Below are positions 22,313 through 33,232 of a DNA stretch of 64,000 nt, in pieces. The notes beneath the pieces were generated by a model that did not search any database, had not been told where the DNA came from, and saw nothing but the letters and a program-made list of their open reading frames with translations. This DNA is from Isoetes taiwanensis (Eukaryota > Streptophyta > Lycopodiopsida > Isoetales > Isoetaceae): contig JAJEKV010000039.1 in assembly GCA_021234155.1 (NCBI GenBank), positions 188,001 through 252,000 of the forward strand, written 5' to 3'. The translations under genes were made by a program, and so were the position numbers. Numbering within the stretch: the stretch's first letter is position 1; each line of letters starts with the position of its first letter.

Positions 22313-23057
22313 CAATATCATTGTAGTAATTAGGCAAATTCATGAGCAAATATTTTTAAGTGGATTGCAATCTAACACCATGCTAGGGAATTCCGTTATT
22401 GATATGTACATCAAATGTGATAGCTTGGCAGAGGCATACAAAGCCTTTGTCAACCTTCCAGTTCGTACTGTGGTAACGTGGAGTGCAATGATTGCAGAAT
22501 ATGCCGAGTACGGTGAAGGCTTTCTGGCATTGCAATGTTTTGAAGACATGCAATCCGAAGGGATAAAACCGAATAAAGTTACATTTCTGAGCACTTTAAA
22601 AGCATGTGGTATTGTTGGTGCTTTCAAGAAAGGCAGGGGTATCCATTGGGAGATAATTAAAGGTGGGCTTCAACATGATGTTGTTATGGGGAATACACTT
22701 GTCGATATGGTGGAATACATTATGCATCATAATGTGGTGACCTGGGGTGCTATGATTGTAGGATTTGCCCAGGTTGGCAAGGTTTGGTTGGTTATGCAGT
22801 GCTTTGAAGACATGCTCTATTATGATGTAAGACCAAATGATGTTGTATTCACTGGTATCTTTACCGCATTCAGTTATATGGGACTCGTCAAGGAGGGTCT
22901 TTTATATTTTGAGCACATGAAAGAAAACTATCATATACAGCCCGATACATGTCATATTACTTGCATGATAGATCTTCTGGGTCGTGCAGGATGCTTCAAT
23001 GAAGCAAAGTGCTTACATAATACAATACAAAACAATATGAAATGGAACTCTAATTAA
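22293..23057 (+). pseudogene. PPR protein gene fragment, C-terminal part without E/DYW domain
   Basis: A 254-codon open frame whose residues from about 14 on are PPR repeats: LGNSVIDMYIKCDSLAEAYK, VVTWSAMIAEYAEYGEGFLA, FEDMQSEGIKPNKVTFLST, VVTWGAMIVGFAQVGK, then HMKENYHIQPDTCHITCMI and LLGRAGCFNEA. That last block normally precedes the E, E+ and DYW domains of editing factors; here a stop follows within about 20 residues. One repeat is internally shortened (VDM joined to VEYIMHHN). The first about 13 residues come from the repeated RPA1 flank, so there is no native start. It is likely a captured fragment, not a functional gene. Confidence 0.8.
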
Positions 23058-23336
23058 CACCAATGATGATAAATAAAACTTCATAGAACCTCGACTTGTC
23101 CATTACGCAACTTTTCACAATTAATAATTGTCGATTGTTTTCATGCATTGTGATGCTCTAATTTGCAATTATGTGATAAATTTATCATGATTCTATGGTT
23201 CTTTCCTAATCCAACATTTATGCAATCTAAAAATAACATAATTGAACTAAAACCCAAGGAAACTATTGCTTGAGGAACATAATACCCGTTGTCAACCTTT
23301 TTCTTATCCTAATTTTTTAGTTTAATCCCGACAAAA

Positions 23337-23364
23337 GCCCAGCAACGCTGGGCACTTTTTCTAG
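23337..23364 (+). mobile_element. Helitron 3' terminus: hairpin and CTAG
   Basis: GCCCAGC-AAC-GCTGGGC forms a perfect 7-bp stem with a 3-nt loop (23337-23353). Seven bases later comes CTAG (23361-23364), followed by T. Helitrons end in CTRR with a short GC-rich hairpin just upstream and insert between A and T, so all three criteria are met. The neighbouring base run tagaatagaatag is the tail of a LINE, the apparent target. Confidence 0.75.
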
Positions 23365-24315
23365 TAGAATAGAATAGAATAGTTTTTTTAACGTCCACGG
23401 AGACCAATAGGTCATGGGACCCATACAATGGGCTAGTACAATCATTACTACTAGGATTAAAAAACCCCTGCCTCGAAAGTTTTTCAAGGGAAAAACCTTT
23501 GCAGTAATGATGATATTTTCAAGCGGAGATAATGACTACTGAGGGCTCAGTAATTGCAGACGTTTATCTAGAACCTCAAGTATGTATAATGCCAAGTCAT
23601 GCACAGATGGTGCTCTGAGAAGTTGTGGAAGCGTGGAATGGAATGCTAAGGTCAAAAAATGATTCCGGACTATCTCAAAAGCAGGGCAACTCAGAAGAGT
23701 ATGGCTTTCATCTTCAATAACCTGTAACTAGCAACAGGCACATAGTCTCGCTTCTCGCGGCAATTGCAGCCGCTCCCATCTACCTGTCTCAATCCTTAGC
23801 CTGTGGGACCCCGTGCGAATTGATGCAATAGCTACAAGCTTGTTCCTGGACAATGAAGCAAGCAAATAAGCTTGGGGCCCTGGTGCCAAGGTGGGATTTA
23901 TGTGGGCATGATAATGACCAGTTTTCACTTGGGCCAAAGTAACTGCGTCCCATATCGTTTGAGAAAAACGACCATTGAGATATTATTGCAAAAGCTCAGG
24001 ATCAGAACTGGCAAGCATCAGGCAGTGCTCTGGTTGCACAGCCCAACAGGCAAACCATGTAGTGCAATGCTCTTTCCAACATCGTTTCAAACGATGAGGA
24101 GATTCAGCCATGGCAAGTGCAAGAACAGGATACCTAACATCATCCATATGGTGCACCTTGCAGATATAGTGGAGATGGCGCTTCATGGCAGAATGTTGAA
24201 GAGTCCAAAAACCTGTCTCTTGTAAAAGAATAGCATAGGGCACCATTGTTTTAACTCCGAGGCTGTAAGTTAGAAAGGACTTTTGCACCCGCTCCAAGCT
24301 CTCCCAAACATCCAC
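23365..24315 (-). mobile_element. LINE 3' fragment, minus strand
   Basis: Read on the minus strand, 24315-23983 encodes a decayed C-terminal part of a LINE ORF (LERVQKSFLTYSLGVKTMV, ILLQETGF) that aligns with LEQVQKAFLARALGVKSTV of the copy at 26915-28090. It is followed by the same 3' UTR and ends in a TATTC-type tail at about 23365-23380. The frame is broken upstream of 24315 and again around 23980. Some LINE sequence may continue to about 24330. Confidence 0.8.
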
Positions 24316-24740
24316 AAGGACTCCAGCAGGCTATGGGATGAGCAGAAAGCAAAGGGCCTAAGCCTAGAACACGGGGATGAAGCCCAATACAAGGAAAGAA
24401 GAACAAAAGAAACAATAAAGAAACATGGATGTTGGAGGCGCTATGAATATCCCAACCAGGGGTTCTGAGGCTACTAGATGTGCCTTCTCTATATACTGCC
24501 CACTTTGTTTGTAGCCTAGCCTCTTATAATTTGCACAACTCCCCCGTCATCCAGTCAACTGTATCGGGGAGAGATCTTCCTGGACAGAAAAACTAGTATT
24601 CTTCAGGTGGATGCCATGCTGAAGGACATACAGTCTGTCATGGGGGGTAGTGAAATGCACAACAATATGACGAGGTGGATCCGGTCTCTCTATTAGAGAA
24701 ATTATACTAGTAAAACTGGCAAAAATAAAAAACAGTAGAA
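24316..24740. other. no gene recognised
   Basis: Short intergenic stretch between the LINE fragment and an unknown ORF. No motif recognised on either strand. Confidence 0.5.
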
Positions 24741-25293
24741 TCACCTTAATTTCCTAGTTATTGATTTGGATGGAGCTCGTTTACTGGAGGAAACCTGTTT
24801 GGAATTATTCTTAGAAGGAGATTCTTCAACTGATGCCAAATCAGTTTCTTCCTCTATGATTGGTTTCTCTAGAATATTTGCAGATTTGTTCAATTTAGAA
24901 ACATAATCATCTATTCTCTTCAATGCTGTTTCACATTCTTCTTGTATTACTTGAACATCATTGTCTTCAATTTTGTTATAAATGTTAACCATGGACTCTG
25001 AAATATCCAAACTTGAGCCTGAGTCACCCAAATTATCAAACTTAATTACATGTAGTAGAAAAAGCCAAAGTAGTTAGACTTCACAAGAATAACGTAATCT
25101 TCAATCTTTTATAACTGTCAGTTTGTTCAGCATTGTCTCTCTTCAAGCTTAGGCTTGTAGAAGATATTAAAGTGCAATCTTCAATGGATTGCATAATTAT
25201 ATCAGGCTCCTCTAAGTCAGCAGCTGTGCTTAATGACAGATCTTGACTCTTTTTAATGGACTGTACTGCACTATAATTAGGACCAGATCTCAT
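24741..25293 (-). other. possible exons of an unknown host gene
   Basis: Two minus-strand open stretches, 25293-25081 (begins MRSGPNYSAVQS, Ser/Asp-rich) and 25031-24741 (begins MGDSGSSLDISES, Lys/Glu-rich, ends SSSKRAPSKSITRKLR and a stop). Composition is that of a disordered to coiled-coil eukaryotic protein with a basic tail. A splice joining the two in frame could not be settled. No family is recognised; a fragment of a nuclear or chromosome-associated protein would fit but is unsupported. Confidence 0.3.
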
Positions 25294-25759
25294 TGGGATC
25301 TACATGAAAGTCCAATGGACCTGAACCAATTATGAGACATCTAGTTTCCACAAGAGGGACAAGTTGATCTCAATGAGAAATATATGTAAGCATAAATTGG
25401 ATGGAAATTGCGCATACAATAATGGATGAGACACAAGATGGGTCATAGGCATGTACAGTAAGAACAACTTTGTAGACTTGCAAATGCTATTGAAGAGCAT
25501 TTTGGCTGCTCCAAAAATGGCAAGTGGAGTTGCAATTTGAACATCTTACTAAGAGATGAGGCTATTTCTTTCAACTTCTTTAGCCTTGGTTGAAGTCCAT
25601 GTTCATCATCTTTTGCCTTTGGGTATAAAATTGCTACTGGATAGCAGAAATCATCATCCGAACGCCGGTTAAAAGTACTTAAAAATGACGGTTTTTAAAC
25701 ACATAGTATTTGGTGCTTATTCAGACAAGCATATGATGAAGTAATTTTTTGGATGATTC
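25294..25759. other. no gene recognised
   Basis: AT-rich sequence without recognisable coding potential, leading into the diverged repeats to the right. Confidence 0.5.
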
Positions 25760-26200
25760 ACAAGAATTCTTCATGAAATTGACTCAAACTTGACCTCTCA
25801 ATTCGTTTTTGCATCTCCAATCTAATGGAACAAACCCATTACCTTTTATGAAGCCATTTGTGAGATATATGCTTTTCCCATATAGATACCATAAATTGTT
25901 TTTTAGCTTTTTCACTTTCTCTATGGAATGATCTGAAACTTGACCTCCAAAGGCATTTTTGATCATGAATCCAATGGAACAAATGACATCAAATTCTGTA
26001 GTGTAGTTTGTAAGATATAAGTGTTTTTCAAAAAAACATCAAAAATCATTTTTTTCCCTTTTATAGTAAAAATACTCAATGGATTTACTTGAAACTTGGT
26101 GTCATAAGATGTTTTTTTTACTAGGAATTCAATGGAATTGATGACAATCGATTTCGTCAAGTATTTTATGAGATATTGGCTTCTACTCTATGGCAACCCT
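25760..26200. repeat. diverged tandem repeat, about 155-165 bp, roughly three copies
   Basis: The order tgaaacttgacct... then atccaatggaacaaatgac then tttgtgagatataagtgtttt recurs around 25780, 25930 and 26085 with many substitutions. The units are old and of uneven length; no coding or known satellite identity is apparent. Confidence 0.6.
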
Positions 26201-26700
26201 GATCTAATTTTTCGTGGTTGTGCTCAAAATATGCACATGTAGAAACTGCAATTTTACAAGTATTCTTAGTTTTGGATGCCGATTCCAAGGAGCCATAATT
26301 TGCTTTATTTGGTGAAGTAGATCAAATGCCACAGATGAAAAGTCGCTACTGTTACGAAGCATCAGACTCATATTAAGGAATTCTAGCCGTTAATTAGTTT
26401 TGATGGTCATGATGGTCTGCATCTTCTCATTGTGTTCTCATAGTGTTTATGTATTTATATGCTTCGTCAAAAATTGTACCCACTAGCAATTTTGTACCCC
26501 TGTTTAAAAAATAAAAAGAACGATTGCTGCAAAAAGAAAAAATATTAAGCACTATGTAATTGCAACGATATTAGCAATTACCCCTTTGTGAATTTCGTCC
26601 ATACTCTTGTATGAGGTTGTCGCCTTATGTTTGTGTTTCTACTACAGGTATGTACCTCTTGTCACAAACCCATCGTACTTTATATGCCACGAAAAAATTG
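26201..26700. other. no gene recognised
   Basis: AT-rich spacer between the diverged repeats and the CTAT microsatellite, with no motif recognised on either strand. Confidence 0.5.
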
Positions 26701-26860
<160 letters not shown>

Positions 26861-26914
26861 ATTTTCTCAACTGTTCATGAGTTCATAAAGGTTAATCTTA
26901 CTATACATACATCA

Positions 26915-28092
26915 ACACACCAACATATAGTACTTGGGGATCGAGTTCTCAACTACCACCCATTGGGATGCTGCCATCAGGTTGCGGGTCACGGCGGGTT
27001 GGAAAGCACTATATACCATGCAGAACAACAGCCACAAGGCAGAGTTGTATGCCTGGGGCCATCAGTCACACTTGTTTCGGGCCTTGGTCGAGCCGGTCCT
27101 TTTGTCCGGTGATATCCCTCAACACCTGGAATGACCTCGAGCAGGTGCAGAAGGCCTTCTTAGCACGGGCCCTGGGGGTGAAGTCCACAGTTCCGTACCA
27201 GATCCTACTCCAGAAGACAGGCTTTCTACCCCTTTAATGGGCTGCATTGGAACGCCATATCGTTTACTTCCAACAGGTGGTCGCTATGGCTGATACACGC
27301 TTGCCCCACCTTGCTTTGGCCATGGCGATGGGTCCTCAACGCTTGAAATCCTGCTGGAAAGACAAGCAAGCTCAGTGGTTCTCACGCTGGGGTGTGCAGG
27401 CAAACAGATGCGTCCAGGTTAGGACAAAGAAAGATCGCAAGGCACTTAAGCTGTACCTAGATGCTACTTTCCTTCGCAAGCTCTGGGATGCAGGGCTCGA
27501 CACACGCGTTAAAGGCGGGCACACTATCGGCTGAAGAAGTCAATCCTAGGCTCACAAGAGGCCCACACCAAGATTTGTACACCCAAATTGCCCATGAAGA
27601 AGCGCAGACTTATAGCTTCCATTCGCACGGGTGCACATCGCCTCCGCATTGAAACAGGCCGTTGGGCTCGGGAAGCACGAGAGCAAGGCTTTGCCAGTGT
27701 TGCCACCAGGGCGCCATTGAGGATGAATGTTATGCCCTCCAGATCTGCCCAGCATTTGCCCATCTCCGAGAGCGATATGTTCGATTACTAGTGCCTGACC
27801 AGCCGTTGCATCAGTTATTGACTACGGCGTCAGTGGGTTTGTTGGGGTCATACCTCCAGGAGGTTATAGATGCACGGACTCATTTGTATCCTACGGGACT
27901 GTATTGAACTGTCCTATACAATTGTACATCGTGTCAGCATACTTATTACTGCTAAGGTTTTTCCCTCGAAAACCCTTCGGGGCGGGGGTTTTTTAATCCT
28001 GTCAGTAATACGCTTGCTGCTCTCTTTTTTGTTTGGGTCCCATAGGCCAATTGGTTTCCGTGGACGCTAAAAATCTATTCTATTCTATTTTA
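26915..28092 (+). mobile_element. LINE 3' fragment (C-terminal RT-region ORF and 3' UTR)
   Basis: It begins with YLGIEF and WDAAIRLRVTAGWKALYTMQ, continues with HLFRALVEP, then LEQVQKAFLARALGVKST and ILLQKTGF, typical of the part of a LINE polyprotein downstream of the reverse transcriptase fingers/palm. Frames change several times (about 27100, 27235, 27530), so it is dead. The 3' UTR and a short TTCTA tail end near 28092. The parallel copy at 37389-38660 starts at nearly the same point of the element. Confidence 0.87.
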
Positions 28093-28119
28093 TTAAAAAG
28101 GAATGTTGGTATTTGTGCC

Positions 28120-28153
28120 AGAACGCCGCATGTGCAGATGCATGCGGCGTTCT
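28120..28153. other. perfect 13-bp inverted repeat (hairpin)
   Basis: AGAACGCCGCATG and CATGCGGCGTTCT flank an 8-nt spacer, just after the LINE tail and in otherwise AT-rich DNA. It is too short for a MITE and is not followed by CTRR at Helitron spacing. Confidence 0.85.
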
Positions 28154-28364
28154 CTCTCCCCTTGCAGTACCTTTTCTTTTTGTCGTATCGTATGCCTCAA
28201 TTTCAAACCACTCTAAAATTCTCTTGTCTTGTTTTTTTCTTTTAGGCCACTACCTTGCGGAGCTGCAAATCTCCATCGCAACACTAGTGCTGCTTCGTCA
28301 ATGTAAGGGTTGGCCAGTGCTCCTTGCGCATTATTCCTTTTGATTTTTAATTCTCTATTATTTT

Positions 28365-28805
28365 CCTTCATCTTTTTTATCCGTAATACTATTTTGTATG
28401 CAGCGAAGAAGTAGATATAGCTTACATGAATGGGAGCCATCAGAAAGATGAAGAACCCTAAGCTTGGCGATCCTTGATGATTTGGGTCGCTCTTCCCTGA
28501 ACCCCAAGGTTTGTTTTATTTTGACCTCTCAAAGCATGAAACTTATGGTCTAACTAATTCTATCTTCTTTTGCAAATTACAAAGCTTCATCTTTTTTTAT
28601 CCCTAATACTATTTTGTATGCAACGAAGAAGTAGATATAGCTTACATGAATGGGAGCCATCAGAAAGATGAAGAACCTTAAGCTTGGCAATCCTTGATGA
28701 TTTGGGTCCCTCTTCCCTGAACCCCAAGGTTTGTTTTATTTTGACCTCCCAAAGCATGAAACTTATGGTCTAACTAATTCTATCTTCTTTTGCAGATTAC
28801 AAAGC
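28365..28805. repeat. tandem duplication of about 220 bp
   Basis: catcttttt-tatcc(g/c)taatactattttg through tatcttcttttgca(a/g)attacaaagc occurs twice in a row (about 28368-28586 and 28588-28806) with about a dozen changes. Each unit has a splice-acceptor-like tatgcag/ttttgcag and a donor-like caag-gtttgt, so it could be a duplicated exon with flanking intron, but neither unit has a long open frame. Confidence 0.85.
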
Positions 28806-28929
28806 CCTCTTCAAGTCTTGGAGCAACTATAAAATCTGATCGCAGGTGAAGTTGGATCTGATTTCTCAGAGGCAACCCATTACTTCAGTTATATATCTAT
28901 TTTGGAGTGCTCCATGCCCATTTGACATC

Positions 28930-29490
28930 ACCATTTCCATAAACCAAACTAAATGGGGTATGCTTAGTAGCATGCTTTGTGGTAGTTCTGTAGGCCCATA
29001 ATGCATCAGTTAACCTCAAATGCCAATCCTTTTTGGATATGCTTATTGTTTTTTGTAGAATTGACTTAAGTACCTTGTTTGTTGACTCTGCCTGGCCATT
29101 TCCTTGAGGATAATATGCTGAACTCTTTGAGTGTTTGATCTTGAGGGTGCAGAGTAGGTGCTCAATCACTTCATTGACAAATTGTGAACCTCTGTCTGAT
29201 ATTAGCTTCAGGGGGATGCCAAATCTGGCACAGATATTTTCATGAAGGAATCTGGCTGTTGTCAGGACATTGGCTTGTCTCAGTGGCACTGCTTCTGCCC
29301 ATTTTGTAAAATAATCAGTAGCTACCAATATAAACTCATGATGAGCAGAAGAAGGAGGGTCTATGGGACCTATGAAGTCCAATCCCCAGACTTGGAAGGG
29401 TCCTGGAGATGTTATGGCTGTCAGAGGAGCAGGCTGTAGGATCCTTTTTCCAAAGATTTGGCACTTGTGGCAACTTCTAATGTCTAATGT
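28930..29490 (-). pseudogene. integrase core of the Ty3/gypsy element, 3' truncated
   Basis: Integrase inserts the cDNA into the host genome. Following CHKCQIFGK (the CC part of the HHCC zinc finger; the HH part is in the preceding frame), the core shows WGLDFIGPID (first Asp), LISDRGSQFVNE (second Asp) and YYPQGNGQAESTNKVL (Glu), a complete DDE triad. The frame then ends about 20 codons after HTPFSLVYG, where integrases of this class continue for over 100 residues. No chromodomain is present. The 7-bp duplication at 29476-29489 separates it from the rest of Pol. Confidence 0.9.
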
Positions 29491-31555
29491 TTTCAAAGCA
29501 GTCTTTAAATATTGAAGGCCAATAGTAACCTGATCTAAGTATCTTTTTGGCAGTTGTGTTTGCAGCAAAGTGACCTCCACATACACCCTCATGGCAGGCT
29601 TTTAGCACCAATTCTGCTTCAAACTTGTCCGCACATCTTAGCAAGACACCTTCTTTATTTACCCTGCACAAGACATCTCCAATTAGCCTAAACTTCTTGG
29701 CTTTGTCTTTGAATCTCCTATGTCGGCTCGGACTCTGATTCTCTGGCAGTTCTCCCCTTTCAAGAAAGTTTCTGATGGCTTGTTGCCAGCCTTCTTCCTC
29801 AAGTACGCTAATTGTAGCATCTACGTGAGTGTTGTCTAGATCCTCCAAGTCTTCATACTTAAATAAAACATTAGTGAGATAAGAGCTAGGATCCTTGGAT
29901 TTGTGAGTTACCTGAATGTCTATATCATAATCTTGCACTTTGCAAGCCCACCTGCATAGTTTGGCTTTCTGTGGTTTCTTTGCAAAGAGCAAAGGCAGTG
30001 GATTTTGCTTCATAAACACTTGAGTCTTGCTGCTCTGGATCAGGTGCCCCTGTTTGTCAAACAAATACATCAAAGCTGCTGCACTCTTCTCAAGTCTAGC
30101 ATATCTCATTTTAGTATCAGACCATATTTTGCTGGAAAAAGTCACAATGTTGTCTCCCTGCATCAAAGCAAGGCCTACAGCCTTTTTGGTCACACTCAGG
30201 TAGGCTTGGAAGGGCTCAGACATGTTTGGTGGCTTAAGCAGGGTTGATTTGCATATGGCCTCAATGATTGCCTCAAAGGAAGCTTGGCATGCCTCTGTCC
30301 ACTCTACAGGTATGAACTTGCTTTCTTTTTTTGAGAACTTCTTTCCTTTGGTTAAGTTTGTAATGGGATGGACTGTGTGAGAGAAGTGTGGCACATACAT
30401 CCTTAAGAAGCTTGTCATGCCCAGAAAGCTCTTGACTTGTTTGATAGTTTTGGGTGGTGCTAAGTTCCTAAGGGCTTGGATCTTGCTTTCTGCCACATGG
30501 ATTCCTTGATTTGAGACCTCATGCCCAAGTAGATCCCCTTTTGAGCAAAAGAAGATGCATTTCCTCGGGTTTAAGCTCACTCCTCCTTTCCTGCACAAAG
30601 AACAGAGTTGTGTGAGGTAAGTCATGTGATCCTTTAGCTTAGTGTTGACACAAAGATCATCTAAATAAACTCTGAACAAACTAGGAGCCATATCCTTGAA
30701 AATGGTGTCCATTGCTCTTTGAAATGTGGCAGATGCATTCATGAGTCCAAAGGGCATTCTCTTCATGACAAAAGTCCCCCAAGGTGTGACAAAAGATGCC
30801 TTGGCTTGATCGTCGTCTTTGATACTGATCTGGTTAAAACCCGAGAAGCCATCCAATAATGAATAAACCTCCTTTCCTGCAACTGCCTGCAACACTTCCT
30901 CAAGAAAAGGCAGAGGATAGCAGTCCTTTATTGTTGCTTTGTTCAAATCCCTGTAATCAATGCATATCCTAATGGTTTTGTTCTTTTTTTCAACAGGCAC
31001 AATGCAAGACAACCAACCAGGATTAATTATTTTTATGACTCCAACATCTTTCATTTTGAAGAGTTCTTCCCTAATGAGATCTAACAAAGAACTGTTAATT
31101 CTTCTAAGTTTTTGCACAACTGGTTTTGATTTTTCTTTTATCTTAATTTCAAACTCACAAACAGTCTTATCTACTCCTAACAATTCCTTATAATCCCAAG
31201 CAAAAATATCATTCCAAGTGTTAAAAAAACTTACAAATGCTTCCCTCTCTTCTTCTTTGAACATGTCTCCTACATACAAGACCTTATCTTCATTGTTTTT
31301 TTTCACCTTGACTTCCCTTACCTCTTTTTTAGAGCTTGCATTGATTACCAAGATTGGATAGAGTTGCTGAAGCTCCTCATCCTCCACATCCTCCTTGATG
31401 GCTCCCTCAGCTAGATGCTCCAAGAGCACATCTCTGCATAGGGAGTCTGCCTCAGAATTAAGCTCTCTAGGTATGTGCTGCAATTCCCAGGTTGTGAACT
31501 TTGCTAGTGCCTCCAATGCTTGATCCTTGAGTTTTATCATTTCTTCATGTTTTGC
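29491..31555 (-). pseudogene. Pol: end of extra RNase H, reverse transcriptase, decayed RNase H, integrase N-terminus
   Basis: The segment opens with the last part of the extra RNase H (WELQHIPRELNSEADSL, holding the fourth catalytic Asp). Reverse transcriptase follows from about codon 130: VEKKNKTIRICIDYRDLN, then CYPLPFLEEVL, GFSGFNQI, MPFGLMNASATFQ and the active-site RVYLDDL. The usual RNase H comes next (AYLSVTKKAVGLAL, LEKSAAAL, FMKQNPLPLLF, SSYLTNVL), but the Asp residues expected at its first, third and fourth catalytic positions are missing. The integrase zinc finger start (HEGVCGGHFAANTT, LRSGYYWPSIF) ends the frame. The reverse transcriptase itself looks undamaged. Confidence 0.92.
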
Positions 31556-32584
31556 CTAATATTGTCCTTCAATCTGCCTGCATATGAGTTGAGAATCTCC
31601 AAAGATAGCAAGGTTAGTCACACCCAAATGGTTAGCTTCTTGAAGACCTGCAATTAGTGCCTTATATTCTGCCATATTTGAAGTTAGATTCTGATAGATT
31701 CTCCCTACCTTGGCTAGCAGTCTGTTGTCTTTGTCTTTTATGATTGCAGCAGATGAAGCTATGCTTAACCTTTTTGAAACACCCCCATCAAACCACATGT
31801 AAGCACTCATTTCCTTTTGCATACCTTTGTGCACCTCTAAGGGCAGATTTTCTTTCACAAGATTTCTTTGTGAGTTACAAAGTGCATTTCCTCCTCTAGT
31901 CTCGATAAAGTATTCTCCAATTTGCCTGAAAATCAACATCTCCTCTTGAATAAAGTGGTAAGACTCATACTCACCTAGTTTGTTGAAAAGTGTAACAGTT
32001 CTTCTCCCATCCGAGATGGTACATTCTCCTTTTGACCAAACTGGCCTTGCATCCACAGTCGATAGCCATCTTCTCCCTAATAATAAGTCATAAATTTCTG
32101 CCTTTTCATTAGCTCCCTCAAATGCCACCACAACAAAATTAGCAGCTACCTTGATTCCTTCAATATCAATTGCCACATCACTCACCATGTCTACAGGATT
32201 GATTCTTGAGTTGGAGAATGATTTTAGGATCATAGGGGCCTTTTTGTCCACCTCCAACCCACTGAGTTTCATAATATGATGTGGCATGACATTCAAAGGT
32301 GATCCCCCATCTAATAATACCTTGTTTAGGATCTGATTACCAACTCTTGCAGTACAGGTAAAAGCACCAGGGTCATGCTCTTCTTGTCTTAGCATTTGCT
32401 CAGCTATATGATTGGTAAAAACAACTTTCTCTTCTCTGGTGAGGTTTACCTGCTCTTCTTTAGACATGTCCAAAACTTTTTCTCTATAAGAAGGAGCAAT
32501 TTTTAGCAATGTCAACAGATCTACACTAACTTTGGCATTCTTGAGCAGATATTCAAATTCATCATTATCCTTTTTTAGAAATTT
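31556..32584 (-). pseudogene. Pol: aspartic protease and N-terminal three quarters of an extra RNase H
   Basis: VLLDGGSPLNVMP is the retropepsin-type active site (DGG in place of DTG/DSG, seen in some plant Ty3 elements), followed by a flap-like region and YDLLLGRRWLS. After a linker, from about residue 238, comes an RNase H of the RVT_3 type: YMWFDGG (first Asp), SNMAEYKALIAGLQ (Glu), IFGDSQLICRQIEGQY (Asp), then an in-frame TAG, with the domain continuing in the next ORF. The stop falls inside the domain, so it is either a nonsense mutation or would need readthrough. Just upstream another in-frame TAA (about 32585) separates it from the zinc-knuckle segment. Confidence 0.9.
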
Positions 32585-33232
32585 TTAGTGGGGAGGGGGA
32601 GGTACAACCTGATTATCAACTTGCTTTTGCTTCTGTATTTCTGGTCCATGAGGTTCAAACTCTGCTTCCTTGCCTTTGGCATTGAGGGCTCCTCTTGTAT
32701 GCACAGCCATGATTTCTTCTTCTCTTTGAAAGCTTTCAGCTTCATGGTGCAGTGAATTGCTTTCTTCTTTCAAGTATCTGATGGAGGCACAAGGCTCAGG
32801 TCTTGGAAAACACCTCTCTTCCTGCAAAAACTTAACAGATGCACTTGGCTCACTGGCCTTAGCCTTTTTTTGCCTAGCAAAATATTCCTTGACACTACAT
32901 TTATCTTCATAGTGTCCTATAGCTTTGCAGAAAGTACAAAGAGGGCATTCTTTACCATAGTGCCCCTTCTTACCACATTTTAGGCATGTCCTATACCAGC
33001 AATAGTCTGAAGAATGGGTATTTCTAGTGCAGTGAGCATAGGCTGGGTAAACTCTCCTTTCTGATTGGCTAGCCTTCATTTCCATGAGTTGTTTGGTGAC
33101 CTCAGCCAAGGCTTCAGTGACTTTGTTGAGATCTGCTCTCATGTCTGACTCAGAACAGCTTGTATCATTAGTCTTGGGTTTCTTTTTTTCCTTTTGAATG
33201 GCATAGACAGATACAGGGGCAGATCCTATGTA
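32585..33232 (-). pseudogene. Gag C-terminal segment with two CCHC zinc knuckles
   Basis: CLKCGKKGHYGKEC and CTFCKAIGHYEDKC are two perfect CX2CX4HX4C nucleocapsid knuckles that bind RNA. They are preceded by a predicted helical stretch (LNKVTEALAEVTKQLMEMK) and followed by a Glu/Lys-rich tail ending in four Pro. The frame is the same as Gag's, separated from it only by an in-frame TAG at about 33233. Confidence 0.92.

Larger units (their letters stand above)
17408..23364 (+). mobile_element. probable Helitron carrying gene fragments (5' end not located)
   Basis: The right end has all features of a Helitron 3' terminus (listed separately). Left of it lie, without any transposase, fragments of unrelated genes in mixed orientation: RPA1-like (+), PPR (-), an unknown three-exon gene (-) and PPR (+), possibly also EXO84-like (-) further left. 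Several keep introns, as is known for Helitron captures. The start coordinate given is only the leftmost fragment I would include; a 5' TC end could lie between about 13.6 and 17.4 kb. No Rep/helicase is encoded, so it would be non-autonomous, unless the RPA-like gene is a remnant of an autonomous parent. Confidence 0.55.

Noticed and set aside
28120-28153. Hairpin as a second Helitron terminus
   Set aside because: No CTRR at the required 7-15 nt downstream; the stem is longer and the loop different from Helitron ends.
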